A stretch of 64,000 bases of DNA, taken from NCBI GenBank assembly GCA_033439265.1, contig JAVTVX010000013.1, positions 20,936,500 to 21,000,499 on the forward strand, given 5' to 3'. Origin of the DNA: Dillenia suffruticosa (taxonomy: Eukaryota; Streptophyta; Magnoliopsida; Dilleniales; Dilleniaceae). The notes beneath the pieces are model-generated. The model was not told the origin of the DNA, searched no databases, and saw only the letters and a program-made list of their open reading frames with translations. The translations under genes and the position numbers were made by a program. Shown one piece after another: positions 9,358 through 22,552 of this stretch; position 1 is the first letter of the stretch, and each line of letters starts with the position of its first letter.

Positions 9358-12300
9358 TATTTAGTTTCGAGGAAATTCAAACGAGGGTAGGGCCATGTGA
9401 TAATTTTGAATTTGGTTGTTAGCTAAAGTGAGGAAATTTGATCCCTAATATGGACAGATAAGCATAAGCATGTTTGAAGGTTGGGGAGCCATGAGATGGT
9501 GAAACCATGTGAAATGTTTACATTTGTCATGATGACAATGTTACGTGTGATTGGCTTGGCCTAGTAATTTCCGAAATTAATGTTTAGATTTGTCATGATG
9601 ACAATGTCTAGATCTGCCATAAGTTATTTTCTAAACATGTTTAAAAGGTGTAATCATTTAGGAGAGTACATTAAAAAAAAAATTTTTGAGAAAAACAAAA
9701 ACAAAAATTCTCAAAGTGTCTCCGTTATTTCTAAAAAAAATTCCTGAATGATGACTTGATAGGTGGTGGGACCGATAAGCCCAGTGGCCATATCCTGAAC
9801 CTCTGGCAAGTAATGAAAGTTGGCTCGCTTTTTAGCGTGGGAGGCGTTGTTTTATCTTGGGATTGATGGGACGATGCTTTATTATGGTTTTGTTTTATGG
9901 GGGGGGGGGGGGGGCGGGGGGAATTGTTCTTTACTCAATAATAATTAGATTGATATGCAAACAACAATGATGAATAGATTAAATCACATAATATGAAGTC
10001 ACTTTTCTAATTACAAAGTTCTCATTTAAAGGTTTTCTATTATTTATATTTTATTAATCTAAATTTAAAATAATTGCGAAAGTTTCTGCACATACACTTA
10101 TAAATTCCAATTACACTTCTTATATAATTTCAAAATACCGTTTTGAATTTGAGATTCAAATTTTCAATTTCGCCTTTCCCACCCAACCAGGATTTTTTTT
10201 TTATCATGATATGCATCAATATTATGTAATTAATAAGTATTGATTTATATTTTTAATAATTAATAAATTTTTTATTTTCTTTAAAAGATGATAATCATAC
10301 AATGACGATAAATACAATATAAATTTATATCCTTAAAAATTATAAAAATTCCAAAATCCCCATTTATGTAACAAAACCACACCCCGTTCCCACTGGCCAT
10401 TGATACTTTCTGACATAGGGGTGAAAAATAACATAAAACAAAATAGAAGTAAATTTATGTATGTATTAATATTCTCCCGACCTTATTTGCAAAAACACAC
10501 ATATTAATAACTCTAAGTTGTTATATAGAGCTACATGTGCCATCATTTGCCCATCAATACGGCTAAGCTTTCCCCGTACATGGTAGAAATTATGTCAACA
10601 TCTGTGTGGATGTTACATGAACCTTCTTGTGATTTTCTTCTATTGCAAGTAACAAATGAGGACACCTCAGGTCTATTCTATCCTCGGCGTTTTTTCTTTT
10701 TCCTCTTTTTCTTTTTATAGTTTTACAAGTGTCGGTCTCACAAAGTTGACTCACTTTTTCCCTCTTTATAAGTTTTCTAGAATTTAATTCCAAAATCTCT
10801 AGATAATATTTAAGACAAAAAACCCTTTTATAGGGAAAAAAAAAAAGAAAATTAATGTAATGATTTCTACTAAAAAAAATGTCAAAATTTTCAATATTTT
10901 TATTCTTGTTTGATCTTTCCTATACTCATGTTTCCCAACAAGAAATCAGACTTCACCCAAAATTTTATCATGCGGGTGAATATATAATTCTTCAAAATAA
11001 ATATAGCAAGACAAAGAATTTATACCCTTCTCATACTCTGAAGCTTCTTGCATACGTCGTGCCTAATTATTCACATATTCTTAAATTTTTCTCACTTGGC
11101 CGAGTAGAGTGCCGGTCAAGTAGAAATATACCCTTTTAACTGTTGAAGTAATTAGCCATGTTATGTCCCTAAAAAAATAGCACAATGGTCATATTCTCTT
11201 TTTTTATTTCATGATATAAGATTTAAATCTCGTTATAAAAAAAAAAAATTAGCCATGTTGTCCTTATTGGTAGAATGACCCCCCGAGTATGACAAGTAAT
11301 TAACAATTGGGACATTTGGAATCGTCTTATTTAACCAAACACGATAGCACCATCATGTCATGCACCTTTTTGTATTTTTATTATTGTCAGTTTCAAATGT
11401 CACTTAGTTTTGGTAGTTCCCATGTCACCCAATTTCTGAAAATTTTTCCCATCTAACTCTATCGTTTTATCATGCACTCTTTAAAGTAATAATAACTTAA
11501 AAAAGGGTTTGGTCATTTTATCTGAAATCAGTCATACGTTGGACTACAAAGTCCCAACTCACGTGAAAATATTGAAGTTGCCATGAGACAACTTACCATC
11601 GGACGAAACTTAATACTTGTGATGAACTAGGTAAGATTAGATTCTAAGACTAATACAAAAATAATAGTTGGTGATTACAGAGAGATCACAAGAGAGATTT
11701 AGTGTTTCGGTAAATGCCATGTGCCCCATGCCCAAGTCCCATGTTGCCAGCCTTGCCGTCCATGCTCCTTAGATAAAGTAAAGGTGTCTATTATGAGTCC
11801 TTTTAGTACACTCTGGAGGCCACTTGAACCCAATATCCATTACCCCAACAACAACTTTTGGCTATGTTCTCCTAATTATACGTCACAGGGCATTTAAATG
11901 GATTACAGGACTCGAGATATAAACGCAAAAGAAATTATAAGAGCACCACCTTAGCATCCCACAACCCATTAAATTTCTAATCAAAAGTTGGATCAAATCA
12001 TGAGGAGTATCTAAGACCACCTTCTTGGAGAGTCAAACTCTTATAGTAACCGTATATATAAATAACTTTAGGTAACAATCAGGTTGACCCGAATTAATTG
12101 AAACGAAACTTCAAATATCGGGAGTTAGGGATAAAAATAATAATAATAATAATAACCTTTAGGTAAAAGGTTATTTTCTTTTATAATTAAAGGAATTTCA
12201 AACTAAAGTTTTCTAATATATATATTACTAAATGGGTATTGAGGACTTAATCCGATCCAGATGATTTGAATTCAAATAAGAAAGAGAATGGGAGGGAATG

Positions 12301-14172
12301 AAAACTAATTCTCAACCTCCCTCCCATTTGAATTCTAACCTAGTGACATTTGAAAGAGTGTAGGACACGTATGAATATGAAAAGTGAATAACATTCCCAT
12401 TTTGAATTTCGATGTTAAGGTATTGGTTGATCATTTTGTAATTGGTTGATCATTTTGTAAGGATTACGACACATTTACAAACATTTGAGTTGTGAAGATC
12501 AAAATTGTTCAATTTTATACAAATATATCAAAGAAAAGTCCAGTGATTCAACCTTTAAAAAAATCTTAAAAATCATAATTGTATTTTATGTATAAAAAAT
12601 ACAAAAAACCGAATTTTATAAATACAAACTTTTTATGTCATAAATTATAAAATTGATAAATTAATAGATTGTTACTATACTACAGAACAGTTTTTATTTA
12701 ATGATGAATTTTCGAAGTATTTTAATATGAAAGCAAGGTGGTCTCTGGGATCTGGTTTTTTTTTTTTTTTTTTTTTTTTAATTTTGAAGATAAAGTAAGA
12801 GATCGTGGACCTCAATTTTTGGGACCATTACACATGTTTACACCGATGATCCAAACCAACCTTTCCTCCTCTCCCTTGTATCACGCAAAAACCCTCTTTC
12901 CTAAGGGTTTTTCCCATCCTAGCTAACACTAAACTGGTTGTTCTCCTCTTTCTTGTTTTGTTTTTTTTCCACTTCTTTTTTGTTTGACTAAAAGTCGAGA
13001 GAAAAGAGTTTCTCTTTCTAATACAAAACAAAATACAACCCCCCCCCCGCCCCCAAAAAAAAAATCAAAAGGAAAGAAGCACTATGACTCTTGCCCTTCT
13101 TTTATGACTTCAATTTGGGCATTGTTTGGTACAAAAAGGTGATACGTGGAAATTTTAGACAAACCACCATCCTTGATCCTGAAAATATAATGAACTCCAG
13201 ATTGTTTCCTTTTCTTTTTTAAGCAAATACTATGCCATTTAAGCAAATACCATATCAACTCCAGATTGGTCCGTTTATATCGCAATTCTTAATACTTCTG
13301 GTAAATAACAATTTTCTTAGAATAATATATGCAAATTTAACATATAAACATATGTTTGCAAGGTATATTTTTGAGCCATTTACCCCCCCCCCGGCCACCG
13401 CGCATTTCCCTTGACCAAACAAGACCTTACGGATGACACGTGGATTCAATACTTTCAAGGACGGGGAGCAATTTTTGCATTTTGCCTTGGGGAGTTGGAT
13501 CCAGCTACATTAATTAGGTGGCACTCTTCTTTAAAATCCGTGGCGGACCAACGATGGGTCCAGGATCGATAATTGTACCCTTTTAATTTTTTAAAATTTA
13601 ATTAATATTTATCATTTATTTTTATTCTTCACTTATGTATATTTTAAAACTCATTCATTTAAATAAATTTCACGAAATTTTTTTTTTCAAAAATATCTCA
13701 GATTCGCCACTGTCTAAATATATACGTATGTATGTTTGTATATGTATATATATCTACATTGTAAGTACAGACATATTCGTTGCTTGAAAATTGCAGCAAA
13801 TTGACCCATCTAAATTCTGATTCACTAAAAGTCTTAATACTGTCCTCTCTCTTGCTTATGAACCACGATATCCTACAAGTTATCTAGCGGTCATTGGCTC
13901 GTTTGGTCGCCAAGCAATTCAACCCAAAAATTTAGAGACATCAAATTGACTCACGGACACTAAGAAAGGACCCAAAAGCCTAAAACAAGACCATATATAA
14001 GTCTCTAAACATGATTGTCACTTGGAAGGGATTAATTACATAATTTTGGTAATTAATTACCATGTATTAGGTATATTGCACCAGATAGACATGGTTGTCT
14101 CGACGTGACTGCATAAATTTGTAAATTGTGATTAATAGAAAATGAATCTTTTTACATCGAAGATTTTGTTGG
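9354..14172. other. Intergenic DNA with homopolymers and small repeats
   Basis: No supported gene. Features seen: an 18-bp repeat TTTGTCATGATGACAATG twice (about 9523 and 9589); a G run near 9899-9914; a 20-bp tandem duplication TTGGTTGATCATTTTGTAA near 12422-12460; a 23-base T run around 12757-12779; and C runs near 13040 and 13384. Small open frames here are short, overlap on both strands and show no family resemblance. Confidence 0.4.
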
Positions 14173-15060
14173 TGTTGGAATATATTATGTATTAAAATTA
14201 AATTAATTATTAATTTAATTTTAAAAATATTTGATTTTTTTTATTTTTATATTTATATTATTATATTTTCATAGTTGTAAAACAATGTGTTTGCTATATA
14301 ATTCTTTAAAGAAATGGAGAATTACGTTTATTTTTTTATATTGCTTCCATCTTTTCTAATATATGTTCATTTATTTTTAATATTTATATTTTTTATATTT
14401 TTATCATGATAACATCCTCTCTTTATAAAAACGGAAATTTATTAGCCACACATGTCTCTAGAAGATTTTTTATCATTGTTCTTTAATGTACGCCAGCACG
14501 TGCCTTCAGAAAATTTTTGATCCATTCTTAAAACAGATGCTCTTTAATATATGTCTACATATGCCTCTAGAAAATCTTCCATTCCAGTAAAATTTGCTCT
14601 TCAATATACGCTTGCACATGCCTTTAGAAAATCCTTATTCATTTTGAAAAAAGCTGCTCTTCAATATGAGTTACAAGTCAGAGTTCAAAACAACTGTTTA
14701 TAGCCCGTGAGTGCCTCTAGATGATTCCCAATCCATGGAAAAATTTATTTTTCAGGGTTGCAAAAATACCAATAGAATTTTGGATCCACTATTCAGATAC
14801 TGTTTCAAAATTAAGTGATTCCATTGAATTTGAGAGAAAATATTAGAATATATTATATATTAAAATCAAATCAATATTTATTTGATTTTCTTATTTTTAT
14901 ATTTCCATATTTGTATTATTATATTTCAATATTTGCAACAATAAGTTTTTTTTTTATATAAACTCAATTTATTATAATAATTCATCAAAAAAAATAAAGT
15001 TTTATATTTATTATTTTATATTACATCTAATTTTTCTAACATGATATTAGAATCATATTT
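14173..15060 (+). mobile_element. AT-rich LTR-like repeats with primer-site remnant
   Basis: Two diverged direct copies lie at about 14173-14361 (starts TGTTGGAATATATTAT, ends TTTTCTAATA) and 14841-15041 (starts TATTAGAATATATTAT, ends TTTTTCTAACA). They share several A/T-rich blocks in order. The second copy ends in CA and is followed at once by TGATATTAGAATCAT (15042-15056). This equals the initiator-Met tRNA primer site common in Ty1/copia elements (TGGTATCAGAGCCAT) with four G-to-A or C-to-T changes. Related copies in reverse orientation lie at 46.0-46.6 kb. The arrangement could be a small non-autonomous LTR element (TRIM-like) or two solo LTRs. No gag or pol is present. Confidence 0.5.
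14448..14670. repeat. About 60-bp minisatellite, three to four units
   Basis: Units begin at about 14477, 14538, 14595 and 14655 with TGYTCTTYAATRTA. They continue with a C/T-rich part like CACATGCCTYTAGAAAATC before the next unit, and a partial unit precedes the first. Spacings are 61, 57 and 60 bp. The array lies between the two LTR-like copies and may be internal sequence of that element. Confidence 0.75.
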
Positions 15061-16160
15061 ATCTCTTTTCATATTTATATTATTTTATATTGTTATTAAA
15101 AGGAATATTCTTATTCAATTGATTTGAATAATTTATATTTGTTTGTAAGTGAACCGTATTATCCATATGAAATCCATACATTAATTCGAATCAACTATGA
15201 TTCATAAGAATATAAGTGAAATAAAATATTAGGACCCTCGATTAATTTGAGCCATTTGTGCCATGAATATTTTATATCTCCTTTTCTTCTTCTTTTCCCA
15301 TTCCCGTCTTCTTTATTACCATTTAAAAGCCCTAACAATTAAGGGTTTATTTTAATTTAAACAAAATGTTGATGGATATTGCTTTGCAAAAGTTTGGTCA
15401 TACATGGAAATGTCGAAAACATGGATGGGTAAAATGGAATTTAAAAACAAGGAAAACCTTCTAATAATGGTCTAATTGAACCCACATCTCCACCCTTCCC
15501 TAAGGAAAGCATCATAATTGTCATTGTCTTGATCCTTCATAGTTCCTTTTTCTCCTTTATCTTCCCCCCCTAAAGGCAGATAACCCCCTTCCCAAAGGAC
15601 CAATGAAAAACCTTTAAAATCTCAATATATATCCTGTGAATTAGCTACTGTAATTAGAGATAAATTTCGTATTCTGTGTTTTTGAAATAATAATGAGAAT
15701 CAACATCTATTCCTTTTTAATTATATATTGAATACACTTTATAAACTATAATTATTTAGAAGCAGCTCTCTTAAAATTAAATTAAAAGATAAAAATAGGA
15801 AAATGAAATGGAGAAAGACAGGTGCGGAGCAGGAGGGCAGAGAGAAGACTCCACCGTATTCTTCCTTTTTTTTTTTTTCCTTTTTTTTTCACATTGATGA
15901 AAAGTCTCTCCAGGGAAGTGTTGGGTGATACGTACTTTCCCTGTTTTGCTGTAATCCACCAACCTCTATCATGCCGGCACTTTCTTAATACACATAAAAA
16001 CTATATGATAAAATATATATATATATTATATCTCTTTTAATAACTTTATTTAAATAACACTATAGTTTTTTTTTGTACCAACCATTATTAAATTGTCCTT
16101 GCACTGAAAATTAAAAAACCTTTCTCTCTCTGGACATGACCCGCTGCCTAAAATTATTAA
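15061..16160. other. Intergenic, no gene seen
   Basis: AT-rich, with short T and C runs. No coding frame or repeat worth naming. Confidence 0.4.
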
Positions 16161-16166
16161 ATGAAA

Positions 16167-16167
<1 letters not shown>

Positions 16168-16234
<67 letters not shown>

Positions 16235-16750
16235 CAAAGCCAAAACGTCAGCAACCTACATAAATCATAGATATTTCGATTTCAAGTTTTCAACATTATA
16301 AGGGTATATTTGGTACTCCAAAAATTCTCTCTCTCTCTCTCTCTGATTTGACATCCACGTCGTCCGTTTCACTTCCTACGTTATCACCCACGAGGAACGG
16401 AGCTGTAGGTCCCATTTGAATCCAACCGTCGATATATTGCCACGTGGATGGTTGTATACGCGGCGGAAGATAAAGAATGTTGAAATATTCTTTTTTTAAC
16501 AGCGGAATAGCTTTAAAGGGGTCTTAACGGAGCACAGCGCCCGACCTTGTTCCAACGTCAAGACGCAAAGAAGATAAAAAAGAAGCGTAAGCGCCAAACC
16601 CCACATAGAATTAAGGGCCCAGATTAGAGTTCAGCCACAGAGAAAGATCCCAGCCGTTGATTAAACTTAAGATTAGCGCATTGTCTCTCTGAGTCCAAGC
16701 GTTGTTGTGTAGTTGAATTCTAAGTTACAAGTCGCTTGGGCATCTCCTCT

Positions 16751-16798
<48 letters not shown>
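16168..16798 (+). promoter_or_regulatory. PLATZ gene upstream region: CT tracts and G-box
   Basis: Long (CT)n tracts occur at about 16168-16229, 16327-16342 and 16757-16798, with shorter ones further on to 17040. A perfect palindromic G-box core CACGTG lies at 16441-16446 within GCCACGTGGA, the usual target of plant bZIP and bHLH factors. Just before it are GACATCCACGTCGTCC and similar ACGT-containing sequences. The transcription start is not determined; the later CT tracts probably lie in the 5' leader. Confidence 0.5.
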
Positions 16799-17093
16799 GA
16801 GAGAAGATTTTCAATTTTTTTGTTAGCAATCGTTATGTCTTCTCTATGTGACTTTCCTCATTATTATCGAAGGAATCCAACAGTTGTCCGGCAAACCTTG
16901 ACATTCCCCTAATTCACAACCCACAAAATAGTTGTTACAGCACTCTCGCAACTCTCAATGGTAATGTAGATCCTCTCTCTCTCTCTCTACATATATATAT
17001 CTCATTGATCAATCCCTTATCTCTCTCTCTCTCCCTCTCTGGAGATTTTAGTTTGTATAGTTTGTGACTGATCAATTGGGTGTTTATTTGGTG

Positions 17094-18527
17094 ATGGGGT
17101 CAAAACAGAACACAATGCCGGTACCGCCGTGGCTAGAGCCATTGTTAACGACGTCATTTTTCACGGTGTGCCGGACTCACGGCGACGCCGCAAGAAGCGA
17201 ATGCAATATGTTCTGTTTGGATTGTAATGGCGATGCATTTTGTTTTTATTGTCGCTCCTCTAGACATAAAGATCATCGGGTTATTCAGGTTACAATTAAT
17301 ATTCCCTTTTCTTTTTAACATTAATGTTTTCTATGAAGTTTTTTGACATTATATTGTTATTTTTTTTTTGGGACTTTGATTGATCTATTGATTTTTGAGG
17401 AGATTATGAGGAATGTGATTGTGGGGCTCTCTCATTTATTTTTCTATTTTTTATGAAAAAAATTTCAGATAAGAAGATCTTCATACCATGATGTAGTGAG
17501 GGTTTCAGAAATTCAAAAGGTATTGGATATAAGTGGAGTGCAGACATATGTGATAAACAGTGCCAGAGTATTATTTCTCAATGAGAGGCCTCAACCAAAG
17601 TCTGGGAAAGGTGTTGCACACATTTGCGAAATTTGTGGGAGAAGTCTCTTAGACCCATTTCGTTTTTGCTCTTTGGGATGCAAGGTTAGTCATTTTTAGT
17701 TTTATTTTTTCCCCCTCTCTCTACCCAATTATTTATTTTTCTTTTTTTGGGTAATTAAATTAATTAATTGTTCATTGTTAATACCAAAGAGTTCACAATT
17801 TTATCATCGGTTAATTTTGGGGATGGAGATTAGATTGAATAGCACATTATGCATAATAGATAAACATCATATTCATGACCAACATTGAAAAATCATGGTC
17901 ACCATCATTATGATTAGTATTAAAAAAAAAACCCACCAGTGCTTATCTTGATCATCCACCACCACACACACCCTAACACCACTCATGTATTGTAATGTTC
18001 ACACATAATGGACACATCATGAGAGCAACATTCATTGATAAGCCATCACCATCATTAACCATCCTTTTTCAAATTTCGAAAGATTTAGCATTGGTATTTT
18101 AACCTATCAAAATTGGACCCGTATTGTATTTAAAGTAATTAATCAGAATCAAACATCCTTAAACTTAATGGGTAAGTTTTAGGAAAATTGGAAATTTTAT
18201 GGGGTCGGTATTGGGAATATTAGTATTAATTTTATGTGATATGCTTTCCATTTAATTTGGGGGGGTTTTGTTCCAAAATAGCTTGCGGGAATAAAGAGGA
18301 ATGGAGATGCAAGCTTTAACTTAGAGGGCAAGAATGAGGCAATAATGGAAAGAGGAGGAGAAGGAATATCATCAAGATCATCAAGAGATCATCACAATCA
18401 ATATCAAGAAGATGATCAATTGCGTGAAAGCTCACAACAAGACATTTACCCGCCCACGCCTCCACCACCTCCTTCAAGTGCAAGGAGAAGAAAAGGCATT
18501 CCTCATAGGGCTCCGTTTGGCTCCTAA
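17094..18527 (+). CDS. PLATZ-family zinc-binding transcription factor
   Basis: Three exons, 17094-17288, 17469-17684 and 18282-18527, all joined in phase 0 with GT-AG borders, encode 218 residues. The protein shows the two conserved PLATZ zinc-binding groups. The first is C26-x2-H29-x7-C37-x3-C41-x2-C44-x5-C50-x2-C53-x4-H58-x2-H61. The second is C118-x2-C121-x10-C132-x3-C136. Between them is the conserved region with [11 protein letters not shown] and [15 protein letters not shown]. The C-terminal third is low complexity (Ser/Arg/Asp/His, then a Pro run) and ends [14 protein letters not shown], a typical PLATZ ending. PLATZ proteins are plant-specific, bind A/T-rich DNA and mostly repress transcription; some act in the RNA polymerase III machinery. 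The start is the first in-frame ATG and gives the usual family length. The gene appears intact; its exact subfamily is undetermined. Confidence 0.93.
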
Positions 18528-18769
18528 AAAAAAAAAAAAAAAATCTTCTTCTGTTTTTTTCCTCTTTCATTTTATGATTTTATAAATACGGCCCCAAAAC
18601 TCATGATTTATTGCAAAAGACATGCCAATGGTTTAAAGGGGGTCCTTTTCCATAAAGGGTAGGCTCACCCCACGCCAATTGTGGGGAAATTGTCCTTCAA
18701 GAAAATTCAAAAGGGCAAGTGGGGTTTTTCTCTTTTGGTTTTGGGTTCCAAACAAGAAGACCAACAAGA

Positions 18770-18772
<3 letters not shown>

Positions 18773-18818
<46 letters not shown>
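18773..18818. repeat. (CT)n microsatellite downstream of PLATZ
   Basis: About 22 CT units roughly 250 bp past the PLATZ stop codon, possibly in or near the 3' UTR. It creates long spurious open frames on both strands. Confidence 0.95.
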
Positions 18819-18821
<3 letters not shown>

Positions 18822-18899
18822 GAAGAAAGAGAGAGAGGAAAGGCAATAATGGAGAATTGTTATTGATAGTTGCAAGGTGTACATTGTAATTAACAATTG

Positions 18900-21800
18900 A
18901 TGAATATATTAAAAAAACGAAAGGCAATGTCTTTGTGGAATCCGTTTAATTGTTTTCGTGGGGCCCACTAACCCACATGGGCCGTTTACAAAAGATACAA
19001 CATCTTTTCATTCTTTAATACGAGAAATGTGGAAATCAACTTTCCATGATTGTTATTTTTGTGACTCCCAAATTTTGGAGATGAGAAGTTCTCAAAAGTC
19101 TCCATGTGAAAAGTTTATATATCCGAGGAGATAGAAATCGAGAGAGAAGGGGAAAAACATGGGTTGGGTGTGCGGAGTTGAACCCCCTCCATGGACATCC
19201 TTCAAATTTAACCTATTCATCAATCCCTCTGTGACAAGCAAAATGTAACTTCTTTCCTCTCTATTTTTTGTTTTGTTAGAATTCTTTCCTCTCTATTGTT
19301 TCCTTCATCTATCCAATATTTTACTTGCTCCTATCCAAACGTAGTCTAAAATTTAAGATTATATCCTTTGATTGATCAGATCATCGCATATATACATTTA
19401 GCAAAATTAATATATTTGATAAGAATGAGCACAAAAAATTAAGTTTGTCATGTATAAGTCATTTGTTTTAATGGACTAACTTGGTTGAGACTTTCTTGAT
19501 TGGATTGGAGATTCTTTTAGGACAGCAATTTTCCATCCGATATAGCTAAGTGATCACCCGAGTCATTTGGACTTGGCAAAATTTGCATTTCTTCTTACAT
19601 TAATAAACTTTTGTCCCTGTTGTAATTTTATTATTATTATTATTTTTATTATTATTAATGTTTGATTAAAGGCACGCTCAATAGTTGAGCAATCTTCAAG
19701 TCAATCTCTAATTTTCTACCATCTTTGCTAATTAATCCCATTTAAATGGAGCAAGTGCAACAGGCCCCACAAGCCCTAATTCACCTAATGCTTTTTAACT
19801 AATCCAAATTGTGTTTCTTTCTAAGACCAAGTTTTGCATCCAGAAACAATTACATCCTTAATTTTTGCGAGGATGGTATTATTTCTTTTAGGTTGATCTC
19901 GCATGTATTTTAGTTCCATCCTATGCAATTATCTTAAATTTTACGTCGGCAGATTGTCATCGTTTTTTTCATCTCGACTTTGACATCTACTTCATTACTA
20001 AATTTTTGTTTTTATTCGAGTTGTTAATAACAAAAAATAAAATAAAAAATTTGGGTCAAATTCTGTTCAAATTAGAGTTGAAAGTATAAATAGGGATGGG
20101 CAGCTCCTACTCTTGCTCTCTCTCTCTCTCTCTCGCTTAAATCTGGATTTTATTGGTGGTAAAAAAAAAAAAAAAATTCCTTATCTATGGTTCTGATCTA
20201 TGAGTTATCATGAGCTCATTAATTAGGGTTGCAATGGGTCTTGATGCATACAACTGGGGAGAGTAAATTTGGTGCCAATGGTTTAATTTAGTAAAGCGGG
20301 GCTCTAATATTCTTTCTTCCAGAGAGGAATGAGATTCTTGCTCGCGTGACATTCAAAGCTTTGTTGTTACTTTGCTAATTAGTTGATCCTCATAGAATTT
20401 CTTTTTCTTCATGCTATGACCTTAGGGTCCCCCAAAAAGAATCTAGATCGGACCCAACCCAAAAAATTTTGTTGTGCAACCATCTAAATCCTAATTTATA
20501 AATACACACTCTGATTATCGATTTTTATTACGTTAAAAGTTAAAAGTATAGTAATAATAGATTTGATTTCGATACATCTTAAAAATCTATTTTCATAAAA
20601 ATATTTGATAATATTTTGATTAAGAATATGTGATGGGATAATATACCTGAGATAAACAGGATGAAAAGAACAAAGACAAATTTTAAAAATGCATGAGAGT
20701 AGATTTGAGAAGAAAATTATCAATTTTTTCATCCCCATTTTTGTTCTTCAAGTCCCCTCGAAAAGAAGATATTAAAGCTTTAGTGTATTTTTACTGCGAT
20801 AATTTTTGATCTTATCTCTATTTTTGCAAACCAAATATGATATTTTTTAAATTCTTTTTTCATGTGCATCTCAACTTGGGAATAATTGTTTTAGACCTGC
20901 ACAAGGATTACTAGACTACACTGCCCTAGCACGTTGGAGAATAATTAGAATCACCTTCTTTCACTATGGATGAAGGGTTTTTTTTTTTTTTTTTTTTTGG
21001 AGTTTTCATCGATCAATATCTGAGTTTTCTCCAATTAATCCGATCCGATTATTATGAAACCTATTAAAAGGTTTGTTTTTTAAAATTCCATTTCTCCATT
21101 CCTATAACTCGAAATATATGGTTAAAAAAATGCAGCACCTTTACCACTATATGTATGAGAGTTTGGTGAATGAAAGTATGTTGTGGCGTAGGGTTCTTGG
21201 GAACTATATTTCTTCCTTTCTCTTCAAAAATGTAATTTAATATATTCTTTTATCTCAATTATACTATTTCCCAACTGGAAGAGAACTTATAAAAGACTAC
21301 TGATATTTTAGGATTCACAGAAATCTTTTGCAAGTAAATAGATATGTGGTCGTACAGAATTTGATACATTAAAAATTTTTTAGCGGAAGAAAATATGTAA
21401 CATGCTTTAATTTTCAATTGCCACTAAAATTATGTCAAGTGAACTTTTTGAAGATTTTCTAAAAAAGAAAAAGTGTATTAGAAGAAACTTTAGGTAAATG
21501 CCTGGGTTGATAAGACATTTCAGTCGAAATTTGTAAAGAGAAGAAATTAGAATTTTTTTTCTTAAATTTACCAAACACCCCCTTTATGAAAAGGGCAATT
21601 TTTAAGAATGATCAAAACCCTCCAAAACTTGGTGTGTTTTTTGTATTCTAACCTTTTGGGATTCATTTGGCATTTCCCACACCCAAATAAAATATTAAAA
21701 AGTAAAAGAGACAAAGCGAAACTGTGGCTCACCTATTATAACCCTTTTGATCCAAATGGAATTAATAATTCACCATTAGCTAAGGGGAAGGCAGATGTAT

Positions 21801-22550
21801 ATGCAGGACAGGAGGTGGAAGTATGGCTAGCAGATTGTAAGTTAAGGGAGCGAGATTTATAATTTTTAATGGATAATATTTTAGAATATAATTTTTACAA
21901 TTATGCAAATGTGTATACATTTCATAAATATATATATATATATATATATATATTTTTCTAAATTGCAAAGAGAGCATCGGCCCCTTGTTCCCTCCCTTTA
22001 CCGGTATCTCCTTTAGCGTGACCATTAATAATCTCAGCTCGCCATCACAAATTTAAAAGGAGATGCCTTGAAAGTCTTCAAATTCCCACAAATTTAAGAC
22101 ATATTTTTGTATTGACATATGGCCAGGAAAGTGTTCCACATTTTCCAAAATTGGAAATCTGGAAATCATTGGGGGGGGGGGGAGGGAAAGACCTTGTTAA
22201 GAATCCTTCAGAGTTTGCTTTCTTAACTTATTGGTTTTATGCATATAAACATACATGAGCGGATGGTTCTTTTTTTCTTTTTCATGGATTTAATGTGTGC
22301 TTATGATATCACTATAAACCTCAAAAACATGTTAAACCTTTCTGCTATGTACTAGGTTTGCTACCAAACCATTTATGGCAAATCTCCATTCCAACAACCT
22401 ACTAAAGATTTCTGCATTGTGTAACCTAATCAAGTTAGAAGAAAGATAAGAGGAGCAAAAGTAATAATTAAAATAAAAAAGAAACAAAACAAATAGAGGG
22501 CACCAAGTGACAAGGGAAAACTTATTATATATTACACTTCATATATTAAC
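18900..22550. other. Intergenic, no gene seen
   Basis: AT-rich. It includes (TTA)n-like sequence at about 19628-19656, a T run near 20978, (AT)n at about 21929-21951 and a G run near 22169. No supported coding region. Confidence 0.4.
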
Positions 22551-22552
22551 TA

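Noticed and set aside
18633-18927. Overlapping open frames with Arg-Glu or Ser-Leu runs
   Set aside because: Created by the (CT)n microsatellite; no start context or conserved sequence.
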